Shown here in pieces: positions 52,745 through 64,000 of a DNA stretch of 64,000 nt. Made by a program: the position numbers and the translations under genes. Position 1 is the first letter of the stretch. Each line of letters starts with the position of its first letter. This DNA comes from Bolinopsis microptera (taxonomy: Eukaryota; Ctenophora; Tentaculata; Lobata; Bolinopsidae). Below the pieces are notes generated by a model, which was not told where the DNA came from, searched no databases, and was given only the letters and a program-made list of their open reading frames with translations. The stretch spans positions 1,266,028-1,330,027 of the forward strand of contig NC_087079.1 in the NCBI RefSeq assembly GCF_026151205.1, given 5' to 3'.

Positions 52745-54004
52745 CTAGCCGGAGGTGGCCCGGTTAGCAGAGGTTGTCACCTGCCTCCTGGGTACTCGTT
52801 TTCTGACTGGTGATAAACCATAAACCTGCTTCAATCTCAGACTAACTCTCCGGGCAATGTCACTCCTTCTTCTGGGTCTAACCTTTGGTTCTTCCTCCTC
52901 TACTTTGGTAGCCGTACCGTTGCCACTGTCATTGTCGTCCAGGCAGGATTTCTTGGAGGGGCTCTCTGGCTCGATATCAGCTGCCCGTTTTAACCCTGTG
53001 CCAGGGGACTTTTCGAAAGTAACGTTCTGACTTGGGGAGGCCCCCGCAGCTAAGGGCGAGGGAGCTGCAACTCGGAGACCCTTAATACCTTTCCTACAAG
53101 GTGATATAAGCTTGCTCGGGGAGGGAGACATCCTCTTGAACCTTGCACTAACTCGTGGACCTCGTTTGGTAGGAGATCTAACTATGTAAGAGGCCCGGGA
53201 TCGCGGCTCGAACTTTTGTGAGTACCGTGGTTTAGTCTCCGTGCTGTACGTGTCATTACGAACAGAGCTTCTGGAGGAGATGCTGAAGTCGTCAAACAGG
53301 CGTTTTCTGGACATGTCTATCTCGGACATTGCCATTCGGTCTTGTAGCATGAGACTAGTTTCATGTAGTGACCTGATCAGCTCGTGTGTCGCCTGAAACA
53401 ATTTAATTTGTCAGTCCCAGATCTAAACAGAAAACATGAACGCATTATTAATCTGATTCATTAGCCATAATTTATTTACACCTGTGGTAAATCCTAAACT
53501 TATACGACCATTATCTATTGGACTACATGGTTTACTCAATAAATAGAACCTTGCATATGGAAGAATGCCAACTCTATTTTAACATTTGCTCGTGCCAAAA
53601 CAAGAGAAGCATTGTTTTCAATCATAATAATGGGAACACTATGTATCAAAAGACGGACCTGAGTGTCACTCCTGATGCTGGTATCGTTGAATGCTTGCAC
53701 TCTATTTGACCTCCGTCTACTATACTGGGGTTGAGCCGGCTCCACGTAGTTCATTATACTGTTGTTCAAATCACGGAGAGTTCGTGATATTGGAGGGGAG
53801 AAGGGCGCCGCAGAGGAGTGTCTGTTAGACTTTCGCCTATCTGCTAGATTCTCTGAAAAAGTAATCTTCAAAGAACTGAATTCATATTATAGTATGATCT
53901 TTAGTTACTAAAGACCTTTGTTTAGTTTTATTTGTAATTTTATTGGAGTGATCTTGTGATACAGTAGAATCAATTCTTCCCGGCATGTAATTCAAACCGT
54001 TCAT
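52745..54004 (-). CDS. Basic Ser/Pro-rich, probably nuclear protein of unknown family
   Basis: Three exons: 54004-53916, 53875-53659, 53392-52745; phases 2 and 0 agree; 317 residues. Start at ATG 54004 (MNGLNYMPGRIDSTVSQDHS), preceded directly by CATTTCAG, so this ATG may follow a 5' splice acceptor. The protein is very basic. It has clusters RRKSNRHSS, SRRRSNRV, SPTKRGPR, RFKRMSPSPSK, SPCRKG, ESPSKK, RPRRRSD and LSPVRKRVPRR. Several S-P-x-K/R sites are consensus cyclin-dependent-kinase targets and several clusters would act as nuclear-localisation signals. One short helical segment (THELIRSLHETSLMLQDRM) stands out. I do not recognise the family; a chromatin or mitotic substrate is a guess. 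Intron 1 would be only 40 bp, which is unusual here; reading through it meets a stop. Confidence 0.7.
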
Positions 54005-54209
54005 CTGAAATGACGCGCCGAATGCGCGCGTATGTGAATTGCTGAACAATCGTAATTTAGAAGCTAAAAACTCTCAGCGCCCGTCGTAACCGTTGTTATA
54101 AAATGCAGCGGCAGAAGGACTTTCGACAAATCTGTTCCAAATAAAAAGTTCGAAAATCGAGTGTTTTAGTGAATAACTTAGAATATATTTTTGATTTTCT
54201 CCAGATCTG

Positions 54210-54765
54210 ACAAATAGATTTTCTTTAAACTTTCCAGATAGTTACATGGCTATATGACGGATAATGTGTGAGAGTTTGGGAGAATTTTTATATGTTAAAC
54301 TTGAGATATGACTTCAAACACAAGAAAATATCTCCAAATTAGCGCTTTCTAGCGGAATGCAGGCACATATTTCAAGATCCTACTGATAAATTTTCTTTAA
54401 ACTTTCCAGATAGTTGTATGACTATAAGACGAATGATCTGTGCGATTTTGGGCAACCTTATATGTGCCAAACCTGAGATATGACTTCAAACACAAGAAAA
54501 TATCTCCAAATTGGCGGTTTCTAGCGGAATGCAGGCACATATTTCGAGATCCTACTGATACATTTTCTTTAAACTTTCCAGATAGTTGTATGGCTATGAG
54601 ACGGATAATCTGTGTGATTTTGGGCGAATTTCTATGTGCCGAACTTGAGATATGACTTCAAACACAAGAAAATATCTCCGAATTGGCGGTTTTTAGCGGA
54701 ACAAAGGCATATATTTGGAGATTTAAATGATAGAATTTTTTAAAACTTTCCAGATAGTTACATGG
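54210..54765 (+). repeat. 172-bp satellite monomers, three copies, forward
   Basis: Monomers start near TTCTTTAAACTTTCCAGATA at 54221, 54393 and 54565, spacing exactly 172 bp, and a fourth start occurs at about 54737. Each contains GATATGACTTCAAACACAAG and AAATATCTCC. Confidence 0.95.
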
Positions 54766-56493
54766 CTATAGGAGGAGGAGGAGGAGGAGGAAGACTGAGG
54801 AGGAGGAGGAGGTGTAGGAGGAGGAGGACTCAGAAGGAGGAAGAGGATGAGAACACAGGAGGAAGAGGAGGATGAGGATGAGGAAGACTGAGGAGGAGGA
54901 CTGAGGAGGACTGAGGAGGGAGGAGGAAGAGGAGTAGGACTGAGGAGGACTGAGGAGGAGGATTGATGAGAAGGAGGGGAGAGAGAAGGAGGAGAACTGG
55001 AAGAGGAGGACTGAGGAGGGGAAGGAGGAGGAAGAGGAGGACTGAAGAAGAGGAGGAGGACGAGGAGAATGAGGAGGACTGAGGAGGAGGAGGAGGAGGA
55101 GGAGGAGGAGGAGGACTGACGAGGAGGACTGATGAGGAGGAGAAGGACTGACGATGAGGAGGAGGACTGAGGAGGAGGAGGAGGAAGAGGAGGAGGAGGA
55201 GAAGGAAGACTGAGGAGGACTGACGAGGAGGAAGAAGAGAAGGAGGAGGAGGAGGACTGATGAGGAGGAGGAGAAGGATTGACGAGGAGGAGGAGGACTG
55301 AGGAGGAGGAGGATGATGACTGAGGAGGAGGAAGACTTTGAAAATACACATGATCCCCCTTTCCAGATAGTTGTATGGCTATGAGACAGATAATCAAGAG
55401 GAAGAGGAGCATGAGGATGAGGAGGACTGAAGAGGAGAATGAGGAGGAAGAGGACTGAGAAGGAGGACTGAGGAGGAGGAAGACTGATGAGGAATAGGAC
55501 AGAGGATGAGGAGAAAGACTTAGGAGGAGTACTGATGAGGAGGAGAAGGAGATGGAGGACTGAGGAGGAGAAGGAGGAAGAGGAGGAGGACTGAGGACTG
55601 AGGACTGAGGTGGAGGAGGAGGAGGAGGAGGAGGAGGAGGAGGAGGAATAGGACAGAGGATGAGGAGAAAGACTTAGGAGGAGTACTGATGAGGAGGAGA
55701 AGGAGGAGGAGGACTGAGGAGGAGAAGGAGGAAGAGGAGGAGGACTGAGGACTGAGGTGGAGGAGGAAGAGGAGGAGGAGGAGGAGGAGGAGGATGAGGA
55801 GGAGGAGGATAATGACTGATGAGGAGGAGGCGTACTGAGGAGGAGGAGGATGATGACTGAGGAGGAGGAGGACTGAGGAGGAGGAGGAGGAGGACTGAGG
55901 AAGACTGAGGAGGAGGAGGAAGTGTAGGAGAAGGTAGACTCAGAAGGAGGAGGAGGACTGAAGAGGACGAGGAAGTGGAGGAGGTGGAGGAGGAATAGGA
56001 CTCAGGAGGGTGTGGACTCAGGAGGAGGAGGAATCAGGAGGACTCAGATGGAGGAGGACTCAGGAGGACTCAGGAGGAAGACTCAGAAGGAGGGGGAGGA
56101 TGAGGACACAGGAGGAGGAGAAGGAAGAGGAGGAGGAGGAGAAGGAGGACTGAGGAGGAGGAGAAAGAGAAGGAGGAAGACTGATGAGGAGGAGAAGAAG
56201 GACTGACGAGGAGGAGGAGGACCGAGGAGGAGGAGGAGGATGATGACTGAGGAGGAGGAAGACTGAGGAGGAGGACTGAGAAGGAGGAGGAAGAGGAGGA
56301 GGAGGAGGACTGAAGAGGAGGGCTATTAGACAGATAATCAAGAGGAAGAGGAGGATGAGGAGGACTGAAGAGGAGAATGAGGAGGAGGAGGAGGAGGAGG
56401 AGTAGGACTGAGGAGGAGAAGGAAGAGGAAGACTGAGGAGGAGAAGGAGGAGGAGGACTGAGGAGGAGAAGGATGAAGAGGAATGGAGGACTG
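54766..56493. repeat. 1.7-kb polypurine (GGA/GAA)n tract
   Basis: Almost pure A/G on the plus strand in GGA, GAGGAAGA and GACTGAGGA units. Fragments of the satellite (CCAGATAGTTGTATGGCTAT near 55363, GACAGATAATCAAGAGGA near 55384 and 56332) are embedded in it. The Ser/Pro/Leu-rich ORFs of up to 229 codons on the minus strand are compositional. Confidence 0.97.
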
Positions 56494-57600
56494 TTATAGC
56501 CATACAAATATCTGGAAAGTTTAAAGAAAATGTATCAGCATAGGATCTCGAAATATGTGTCTGCGTTCCACTAAAACGCGCTAATTTGAGATATTTTCTT
56601 GTGTTTGAAGTCATATCTCAGGTTTGGCAAATAGAAATTCGCCCAAAATCACACAGAATATTCGTCTCATAGCTATACAACTATCTGGAAAGTTTAAAGA
56701 AAATTTATCAGTAGGATCTCGAAATATGTGCCTGCGTTCCGCTAGAAACCGCCATTTTGAGATATTTTCTTGTGTTTGAAGTCATATCTCAAGTTTTGTA
56801 CATAGAAATTCACCCAAACTTGCTCAGATTATCCATCACATAGCCATACAACTATCTGGAAAGTTTAAAGAAAATTTATCAGTAGGATCTCAAAATAATC
56901 GACTTTTGTCAAATATCGTTCCGAAACCGCCAATTTGAGATGTTTTCATGAGTTTGAAGTCATATCTCAAGTTTGGCACATAGAAATTCGCCCAAACTTG
57001 CTCAGATTATCTGTCTCATAGCCATACAACTATCTGGAAAATTTAAAGAAAATTTATCAGTAGGATCTCGAAATATGTGCCTGCGTTCCGCTAGAACGCG
57101 CCAATTTGAGATATTTTCTTGTGTTTGAAGTCATATCTCAGGTTTGGCACATAGAAATTCGCCCAAAATCGCACAGAATATCCGTCTTATAGCCATACAA
57201 CTATCTGGAAAGTTTAAAGAAAATTTATCAGTAGGATTTCGAAATATGTGCCTGCGTTCCGCTAGAACGCGCCAATTTGAGATATTTTCTTGTGTTTGAA
57301 GTCATATCTCAGGTTTGGCACATAGAAATTCGCCCAAAATCGCACAGAATATCCGTCTCACAGCCATACAACTATCTGGAAAGTTTAAAGAAAATTTATC
57401 AGTAGGTTCTCGAAATATGTGCCTGCGTTCCGCTACAAACCGCCATTTTGAGATATTTTCTTGTGTTTGAAGTCATATATCAGGTTTGGCACATAGAAAT
57501 TCGCACAAAATCGCACAGAATATCCGTCTCATAGCCATACAACTATCTGGAAAGTTTAAAGAAAATTTATCAGTAGGATCTCAAGATAATCGACTTTCGT
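56494..57600 (-). repeat. 171-bp satellite monomers, seven copies, reverse
   Basis: GGAAAGTTTAAAGAAAA recurs at 56514, 56687, 56858, 57036, 57207, 57378 and 57549 (spacing 171-178 bp). These are reverse complements of the monomers at 54210-54765. The array ends at 57600 in GATAATCGACTTTCGTCAAA, also seen inside one internal monomer (56898). Confidence 0.95.
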
Positions 57601-58550
57601 CAAATATTGTTCCGCGGAACAAATGGAACAGAAAGTCCAACTCTGCAGCGGATGCATTCGCGTAATTGAAGAAGATTGTCGAGACTCAGTCGAGTCTTGA
57701 TTTATAAAGATAACGGCTACTATATTAAGCATACTAAATACGTCGCGTTGCCAACAGTTATTTTGCAATTCACTGGACAACTGCCTCTGAGAAACGACTC
57801 TGAGAAACGACATAACTTCATCCGCCAACTCTCTACTTCTCTATCGGAGGATTTGTACAATTTACCTGCTTCACGGATGTAATGGGCTGATAATTAATTT
57901 GGTGTGCGCAACCCCAATTGTATCATTTCGTATGAGAGCAACTAGTGGCTGACCTGCATATATCTCAACTGTGGATCCGATGCAGATACAGAAACGATAA
58001 AACTCAGATGCTTCTGTGCCGTGGTTGGTCGGATCGGTTACACGTGACTTAATCATTGATTGCTAGGGATGGACCACGAATCATAATTATATCCAGTTGT
58101 GATGATTCTTTGAATCTGTTGCTATAATGTGCTACCCTTGTACTCAGCACCTCACTCTTTCAATAAACATATTGCAACATACATGATCTATTTTATCTAA
58201 AGTTTTCCTCTGTTAAGTAGACCAGTGCTTTATGTTTTAGTTTGTCTATTGCACATCTCAGGTTTACACTCTTTAGATTTGCAGGATCAAAATGTAGTAA
58301 AACACGAGGGACAAGGAAGTGTTTCTGGGTTCTAAAATCTAGTTAAATCGTACAATTGTAAGTAAGGAACAGTCATCAAAATGATTGAATAACAATATTA
58401 TTCCTAGGTTATTTTAAAGATCTCGTTCAGAAAATGGAACAGGAGTTACAAAAGTAACTCCACAGGTCCCAGATATGCTTCACCTCCCCATTATGAGTGT
58501 CCCAAAAGTATGAAATTCAGGAGCAGGATAAGGTATAAGTCGTGGTGCGT
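57601..58550. other. spacer
   Basis: Overlapping short ORFs on both strands (57556-58056) are unrecognised and partly overlap the satellite edge. No gene supported. Confidence 0.5.
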
Positions 58551-58557
58551 CACCTCC

Positions 58558-60003
58558 GTGCACCCTGACTACCACACTTCACCCTGACTACCACACTTCA
58601 CCCTGACTAACACACTTCACCCTGACTACCACACTTCACCCTGTCAACCACACTTCACCCTGACTACCACACTTCACCCTGACTACCACACTTCACCCTG
58701 ACTACCACACTTCACCCTGTCAACCACACTTTACCCTGACTACCACACTTCACCCTGACTACCACACTTCACCCTGACTACCACACTTCACCTTGACTAC
58801 CACACTTCACCCTGACTACCACACTTCACCCTGACTACCACACTTCATCTTGACTACCACACTTCACCCTGACTACCACACTTCACCCTGACTACCACAC
58901 TTCACCCTGTCAACCACACTTTACCCTGACTACCACACTTCACCCTGACTACCACACTTTACCCTGTCTACCACACTTCACCCTGACTACCACACTTCAC
59001 CCTGACTACCACACTTCACCCTGACTACCACACTTCACCCTGACTACCACACTTCACCCTGTCTACCACACTTCACCCTGACTACCACACTTCACCCTGT
59101 CTACCACACTTCATCTTGACTACCACACTTCACCCTGACTACCACACTTCACCCTGACTACCACACTTCACCCTGACTACCACACTTCACCCTGACTACC
59201 ACACTTCACCCTGACTACCACACTTCACCCTGACTACCACACTTCACCCTGACTACCACACTTCACCCTGTCTACCACACTTCACCCTGACTACCACACT
59301 TCACCCTGATTACCACACTTCACCCTGACTACCACACCTCACCCTGGCTACCACACTTCACCCTGACTACCACACTTCACCCTGACTACCACACTTCACC
59401 CTGTCTACCACACTTCATCTTGACTACCACACTTCACCCTGACTACCACACTTCACCCTGACTACCACACTTTACCCTGACTACCACACTTCACCCTGAC
59501 TACCACACTTCACCCTGACTACCACACTTCACCTTGACTACCACACTTCACCCTGACTACCACACTTCACCCTGACTACCACACTTCATCTTGACTACCA
59601 CACTTCACCCTGACTACCACACTTCACCCTGACTACCACACTTCACCCTGTCAACCACACTTTACCCTGACTACCACACTTCACCCTGACTACCACACTT
59701 TACCCTGTCTACCACACTTCACCCTGACTACCACACTTCACCCTGACTACCACACTTCACCCTGACTACCACACTTCACCCTGTCTACCACACTTCACCC
59801 TGACTACCACACTTCACCCTGACTACCACACTTCACCCTGTCAACCACACTTCACCCTGACTACCACACTTCACCCTGACTACCACACTTCACCCTGACT
59901 ACCACACTTCACCTTGACTACCACACTTCACCCTGACTACCACACTTCACCCTGACTACCACACTTCACCCTGACTACCACACTTCATCTTGACTACCAC
60001 ACT
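58558..60003. repeat. 19-bp minisatellite, about 76 copies
   Basis: Unit CACCCTGACTACCACACTT with variants TGTCAACC, TGTCTACC and CATCTTGACT. Higher-order blocks are visible: the order of variants at 58690-58960 recurs at about 59440-59710, so long segments were themselves duplicated. Confidence 0.97.
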
Positions 60004-61189
60004 TATGCTATGCAATCAAACTAGGTTTAAAAATCCAATCCAGAGATTGCTTTTTAATTCCCATTGTGTTCTCAACTCTGAAGAATAAATTAATTGCATC
60101 TATTTGTTTTCAAGACCAGACAAATTTGGCAAAAGTCTGGGTTTCTGGATAGCTAATAGATGTTAGTGTATACTGCACTAGGAGATGACTTTATTAAATC
60201 AACTGTGCTCATTAATTTCGCCAGTATATCCCAAATGTGCAATTCTCTTGCTCAGTTCACTTTACCGCTCTGATTGATAATGCAGTAAAATATAAAAACT
60301 GCGATAAAGCATTTAGCATTCACTGTATTTTCTTTCAATATTTCACTGCCACACTTAGTGCGTGAGGGTGGGGGCGGGGGTTCACTACACTTTTTGACAC
60401 TAAACTTTTTCCATTTTTTATGTATTGTGTAAAAAAGCGTAAAGAACCCCCCCCCCCCCCCCCCTCAGTGCGTGCGTTAACAAAATACTTGGATTTCTAA
60501 CGCCTTGATAGTATATTAAGAATATTAGTAATTTTCAATTAAAAATAAACAGGAACACGGAGAAATGAAAAAAATCAATTTACATATAATATAAATTATT
60601 GATGCTTTAGTGTAGACTAATTTTATTTTCAAATCTAGGGTGAACGATTCATCATAATATTTATTGATATTGCAATTGTTTGAACATATGATTATCATTA
60701 TATAAATTTATGTAACATATCCTATTAACATATCCTATTAACATATCCTATCGCGGGTTTATTACTACTAAAATAAAAATAAAGTCAAGTTTCTAATATC
60801 TTCGGTTGTACTTAAGTCTTAAAGTTTAGATTTGTTAAATTTAAATATATATAAACTGTGTATTACTCAGCCCCGCTCAGACATAAATTGATATATCGAT
60901 TATCAATATGAGCAGGATATGCTCTAATATTTCATTTCATATTTGTAAGTTCTAGCTGATGATTACATGATTGAAAGAGATGGTCTAACAATTTGTACCT
61001 TCAATACTTTCATCTCATTTCATATAATACACTTTCTGTTTCTCCACTATTGGTTGCGAGGAGTAATTTATAGTTTACGTGATTATTGGCTTTGAAAGGT
61101 CACTGGATCACGTGATAGGCTATTGAGTTAGAACTTTGCACTGTGCTTTATGCTTGTTTAAGTAGTATGATAGTGTTAATAAACTACTA
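60004..61189. other. AT-rich spacer with C run
   Basis: C homopolymer at 60447-60464 within AAAGAACCC...CTCAGTGCG; ACATATCCTATT repeated three times at 60715-60750. No gene. Confidence 0.6.
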
Positions 61190-61194
61190 ACAAT

Positions 61195-61695
61195 AGTGTG
61201 AGGTTAGAGCGTGAGGTTAGAGCGCGAGGTTAGAGTGTGAGGTTAGAGCGTGAAGTTAGAGTGTGGGGTTAGAGCGTGAGGTTAGAGTGTGGGGTTAGAG
61301 CGTGAGGTTGGAGTGTGAGGTTAGAGCGTGAGGTTAGAGCGTGAAGTTAGAGTGTGGGGTTAGAGCGTGAGGTTAGAGTGTGGGGTTAGAGCGTGAGGTT
61401 GGAGTGTGAGGTTAGAGCGTGAGGTTAGAGCGTGAGGTTAGAGTGTGGGGTTAGAGCGTGAGGTTAGAGCGTGAGGTTAGAGTCTGGGGTTAGAGCGTGA
61501 GGTTAGAGCGTGAGGTTAGAGTGTGAGGTTAAAGCATGAGGTTGGAGTGTGAGGTTAGAGTGTGAGGTTAGAGCGTGAGGTTAGAGTGTGGGGTTAGAGC
61601 GTGAGATTAGAGCGTGAGGTTGGAGTGTGAGGTTAGAGTGTGAGGTTAGAGCGTGAGGTTAGAGTGTGGGGTTAGAGCGTGAGGTTAGAGCGTGA
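61195..61695. repeat. 13-bp minisatellite
   Basis: About 38 copies of GAGGTTAGAGCGT with GTGGGGTTAGAGT and TTGGAGTGT variants, alternating in a semi-regular higher-order order. Confidence 0.96.
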
Positions 61696-64000
61696 GGTAA
61701 GAATGTGAGAAAAAATTTCAGTAATATACATTTTTATAGGTAATTGTAAAATATTTTTTATTCCTGAGAGATGCCAGTCCCATTTATTGTGGTACTTACA
61801 CTACCATCTCTCTAGCCCCTTACTGTTGATAAAGAGCGTGCCGTCTAGCTGGGGTCTAAAAGCTTACCAGCTATAATAATATAACTGAATAGTTTCAGCG
61901 TTCACTAAATCAATGCTATTAATATCATAAATAAACTCCATCAGATTTAAACGTTGCGCAATTAGCTGATGGACTTCACTCAGAACCAGCCTGAACACGA
62001 AAATTCCTACATTTGGACTTTTAACGCTTATAACTACACAGCCTTTTGACTTTTGAGGTACGATTTCGCAGTTTTACACGCATGACGCATGTAGAATGTA
62101 GATTGTAGAATAACGTGGACAACTTATGTGCAATATGTTAGCTTTATTTCACGAGCTGCTGATTCATGCGGTAATAAGTATCGATTATGGAATACTTTAG
62201 TAATATTATTCCATATGGGTCGCAGACTTGTATAAATTATAAATAATTATTATTTCAGGGCATCAGAGATTTTTAAATTTCTCGGACAGAGCCCCATTTT
62301 TAGTAGTGAGCCTAGATGGGACGTTCGAAACGGAACACAGTTTCTACTACCCCGCTACTTTGCTACAAAGATACTGCATAAAATATAACTAATTTATTAG
62401 AAACAAAATTGTCTTCATGATGTCTTAAAATGTAACCACATTCCAACCAAAAATGCTACAACTTATTTCTAATTAATGCTTTTCATGCTAAGTTACAACA
62501 AAGTTACAACAAAGTCTTCGTGTTATAATACATTCCGGTTCTACTCAGTGGCGGAGGTATTATAGTGTTATATAACACTAATTAACCAAAGTGAACCATA
62601 ATTGGGTCCGTATTATATGGCATGAAGGGGGTGGTTCGTAGCTCATCAAGCTGTTCAGCTATACACATTTGTAAAAGCTTCTTTGTTGACAAAAGCCTTT
62701 GTGATGCAAAGGGAAATGTTACAACTAATTCAGAATTTCCAGGTTCTCTGAAGACCTTTTTACTTACTTTTTACTTACTGTGATTATCTTTCTGGTTAGT
62801 TGCTTCATGCACACGTCAATTTCCAGTTGAGTTTATATTTGTAATTAAATATTATTTTATATAAATTATTAAATAAAAGTTCTAAACAAAGGATAGCTTA
62901 AAACAACGCCCAGGTCTAATCTTTCCCATCAAAGCTATATTACGGAGATAGAAGAGATCAAAAATATTATTAATAAATAATGTTATTATTATATATTATT
63001 ATTATATAAATTATATTATTATAAAATAAATTTATAGATTTGGTTGCAATTATATATTAGTGTGCTATGTTATAAGTAAAGTTGTTTTGGGATGTTTCTG
63101 TGCTGGTTGTAAGAGTTTGTACACTATACAGAGTATACACGATGGTATAGCATTAGAACTACTAGCCGAAGGATTCTGACGATGTAATGCTAATATTCAA
63201 CTATTTAACTATTTAACTAAGGAACGGTTTTGAAAGGCACGGCAGGGGGTCAGAAACAGTTTACCTTTTAAATGATTCCAGTGGATCGCTCAAATATTCA
63301 AAATACCGTGCTGCATCCTTCATTTGCGACCAGACAATTTTGACAGGTAACTAGTTTGGTTTTTGTCAATTTTACTGCTAAAATTTTCAAGGTGCACTTT
63401 CGGTTGTAGGTAGAGTTTTACAAAATGAAGCTTAATTTTGTCAGAAACTATTAAAGTGGAAAAAATACACACTTTATGCGGTACACCCTGTATATTCCAT
63501 TTTGTGGTTTCCGTAAAATCCAGAAGCGCCTGTCACTATGTCTCAAATGGCTAAAATGGTAAAACCATGAAATGTTAGGTTTTCGAAATAATATGTGAAC
63601 GATCCCCATTTCCCCGGCCCTAACCCAATATTTAACCTAAACTGAAACAACTGATTAACGTTATCCTGTTCCAGCACCTAATTATTGGCTGCGAAGATGT
63701 CAGACCCAAGAACGTGGTAATTGGGCCCGTGCTTTGTACTCCGATGCTTTATACCCCAAGCCCCAGGGCCTCGTGCCCAGTGACTGGAGGGGGGGCGGGG
63801 GGGGGGGGGGGGGGGGGGCGGGGACAACCCCATCAATTCTCATTAGATTAAAAATTGAGGAATAAATGGGCAAAATGTTGGTTTGCACATATTTTAAATA
63901 AGTTAGTAAGCTTGAAGCACGCTCCTATCTATTCCAGCAAGGCTCATTAATCATTATCCACATTATAACTTACTTGTAGTGCACTACTAAGCTACTACTA
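61696..64000. other. no gene seen
   Basis: AT-rich; contains a MITE-like terminus AATATGTGAACGATCCCC at 63591-63608 and a G run of about 35 at 63789-63823. Short ORFs unrecognised. Confidence 0.5.

Noticed and set aside
54723..56614. Ser/Pro/Leu-rich ORFs up to 229 codons
   Set aside because: Compositional result of the polypurine tract; no motif, and three frames are open at once.
57556..58056. Overlapping ORFs of 61-90 codons on both strands
   Set aside because: Partly in the satellite edge, no domain, no codon or splice support.

Overview
The window is nuclear DNA from an invertebrate animal. Genes are split by GT/AG introns (most coding exons 60-220 bp), the sequence is AT-rich, and no bacterial operon signals are present. 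The protein set (mitochondrial ISCU, a DMAC2L-like assembly factor, a two-pore K+ channel, an SH2-PH adaptor of the DAPP1 type) is metazoan. The mobile elements (CR1/L2-type LINEs, a LINE with a restriction-like endonuclease domain, pogo and hAT-like DNA elements, G-run-centred MITEs) resemble those of marine invertebrates, perhaps cnidarians, but nothing here fixes the species. Exon boundaries were found by reading both strands and checking that intron phases agree.

Layout. 1-2760: two minisatellites. 3070-7092 (-): tandem paralogues for secreted proteins of an unrecognised family, one carrying a long in-frame acidic repeat and the other a pogo transposon in its first intron. 7500-8060: possible small membrane-protein ORF. 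9375-11784 (-): two exons of an acyl-CoA-binding-domain gene, separated by about 90 copies of a 16-bp repeat that starts at the splice donor. 12891-14705 (-): complete five-exon ISCU. 15330-16999 (-): complete five-exon DMAC2L-like gene. 17806-19110 (-): single-exon DXO/RAI1-family gene lacking several catalytic residues. 20646-23371 (-): complete nine-exon two-pore K+ channel. 24000-39500: gene-poor, with LINE remnants, a LINE interrupted by a MITE, and dispersed palindromic repeats. 39660-44084 (-): most of a DAPP1-like gene, with a 30-bp CCAAT-containing minisatellite in one intron and a chain of GC-rich hairpins near its 3' end. 44100-52700: repeats, foldbacks and MITEs. 52745-54004 (-): three-exon gene for a basic Ser/Pro-rich, probably nuclear protein. 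54200-57600: 171-bp satellite monomers in opposite orientations on either side of a 1.7-kb polypurine block. 58555-61695: two further minisatellites. The remainder shows no gene.

All confidently recognised host genes lie on the minus strand. They do not form one pathway. ISCU and the DMAC2L-like protein both act in mitochondria; the channel and the adaptor belong to membrane excitability and PI3-kinase/tyrosine-kinase signalling. The most notable features are tandem repeats that occupy functional positions: inside a coding exon, at a splice donor, at a splice acceptor, and over a stop codon.
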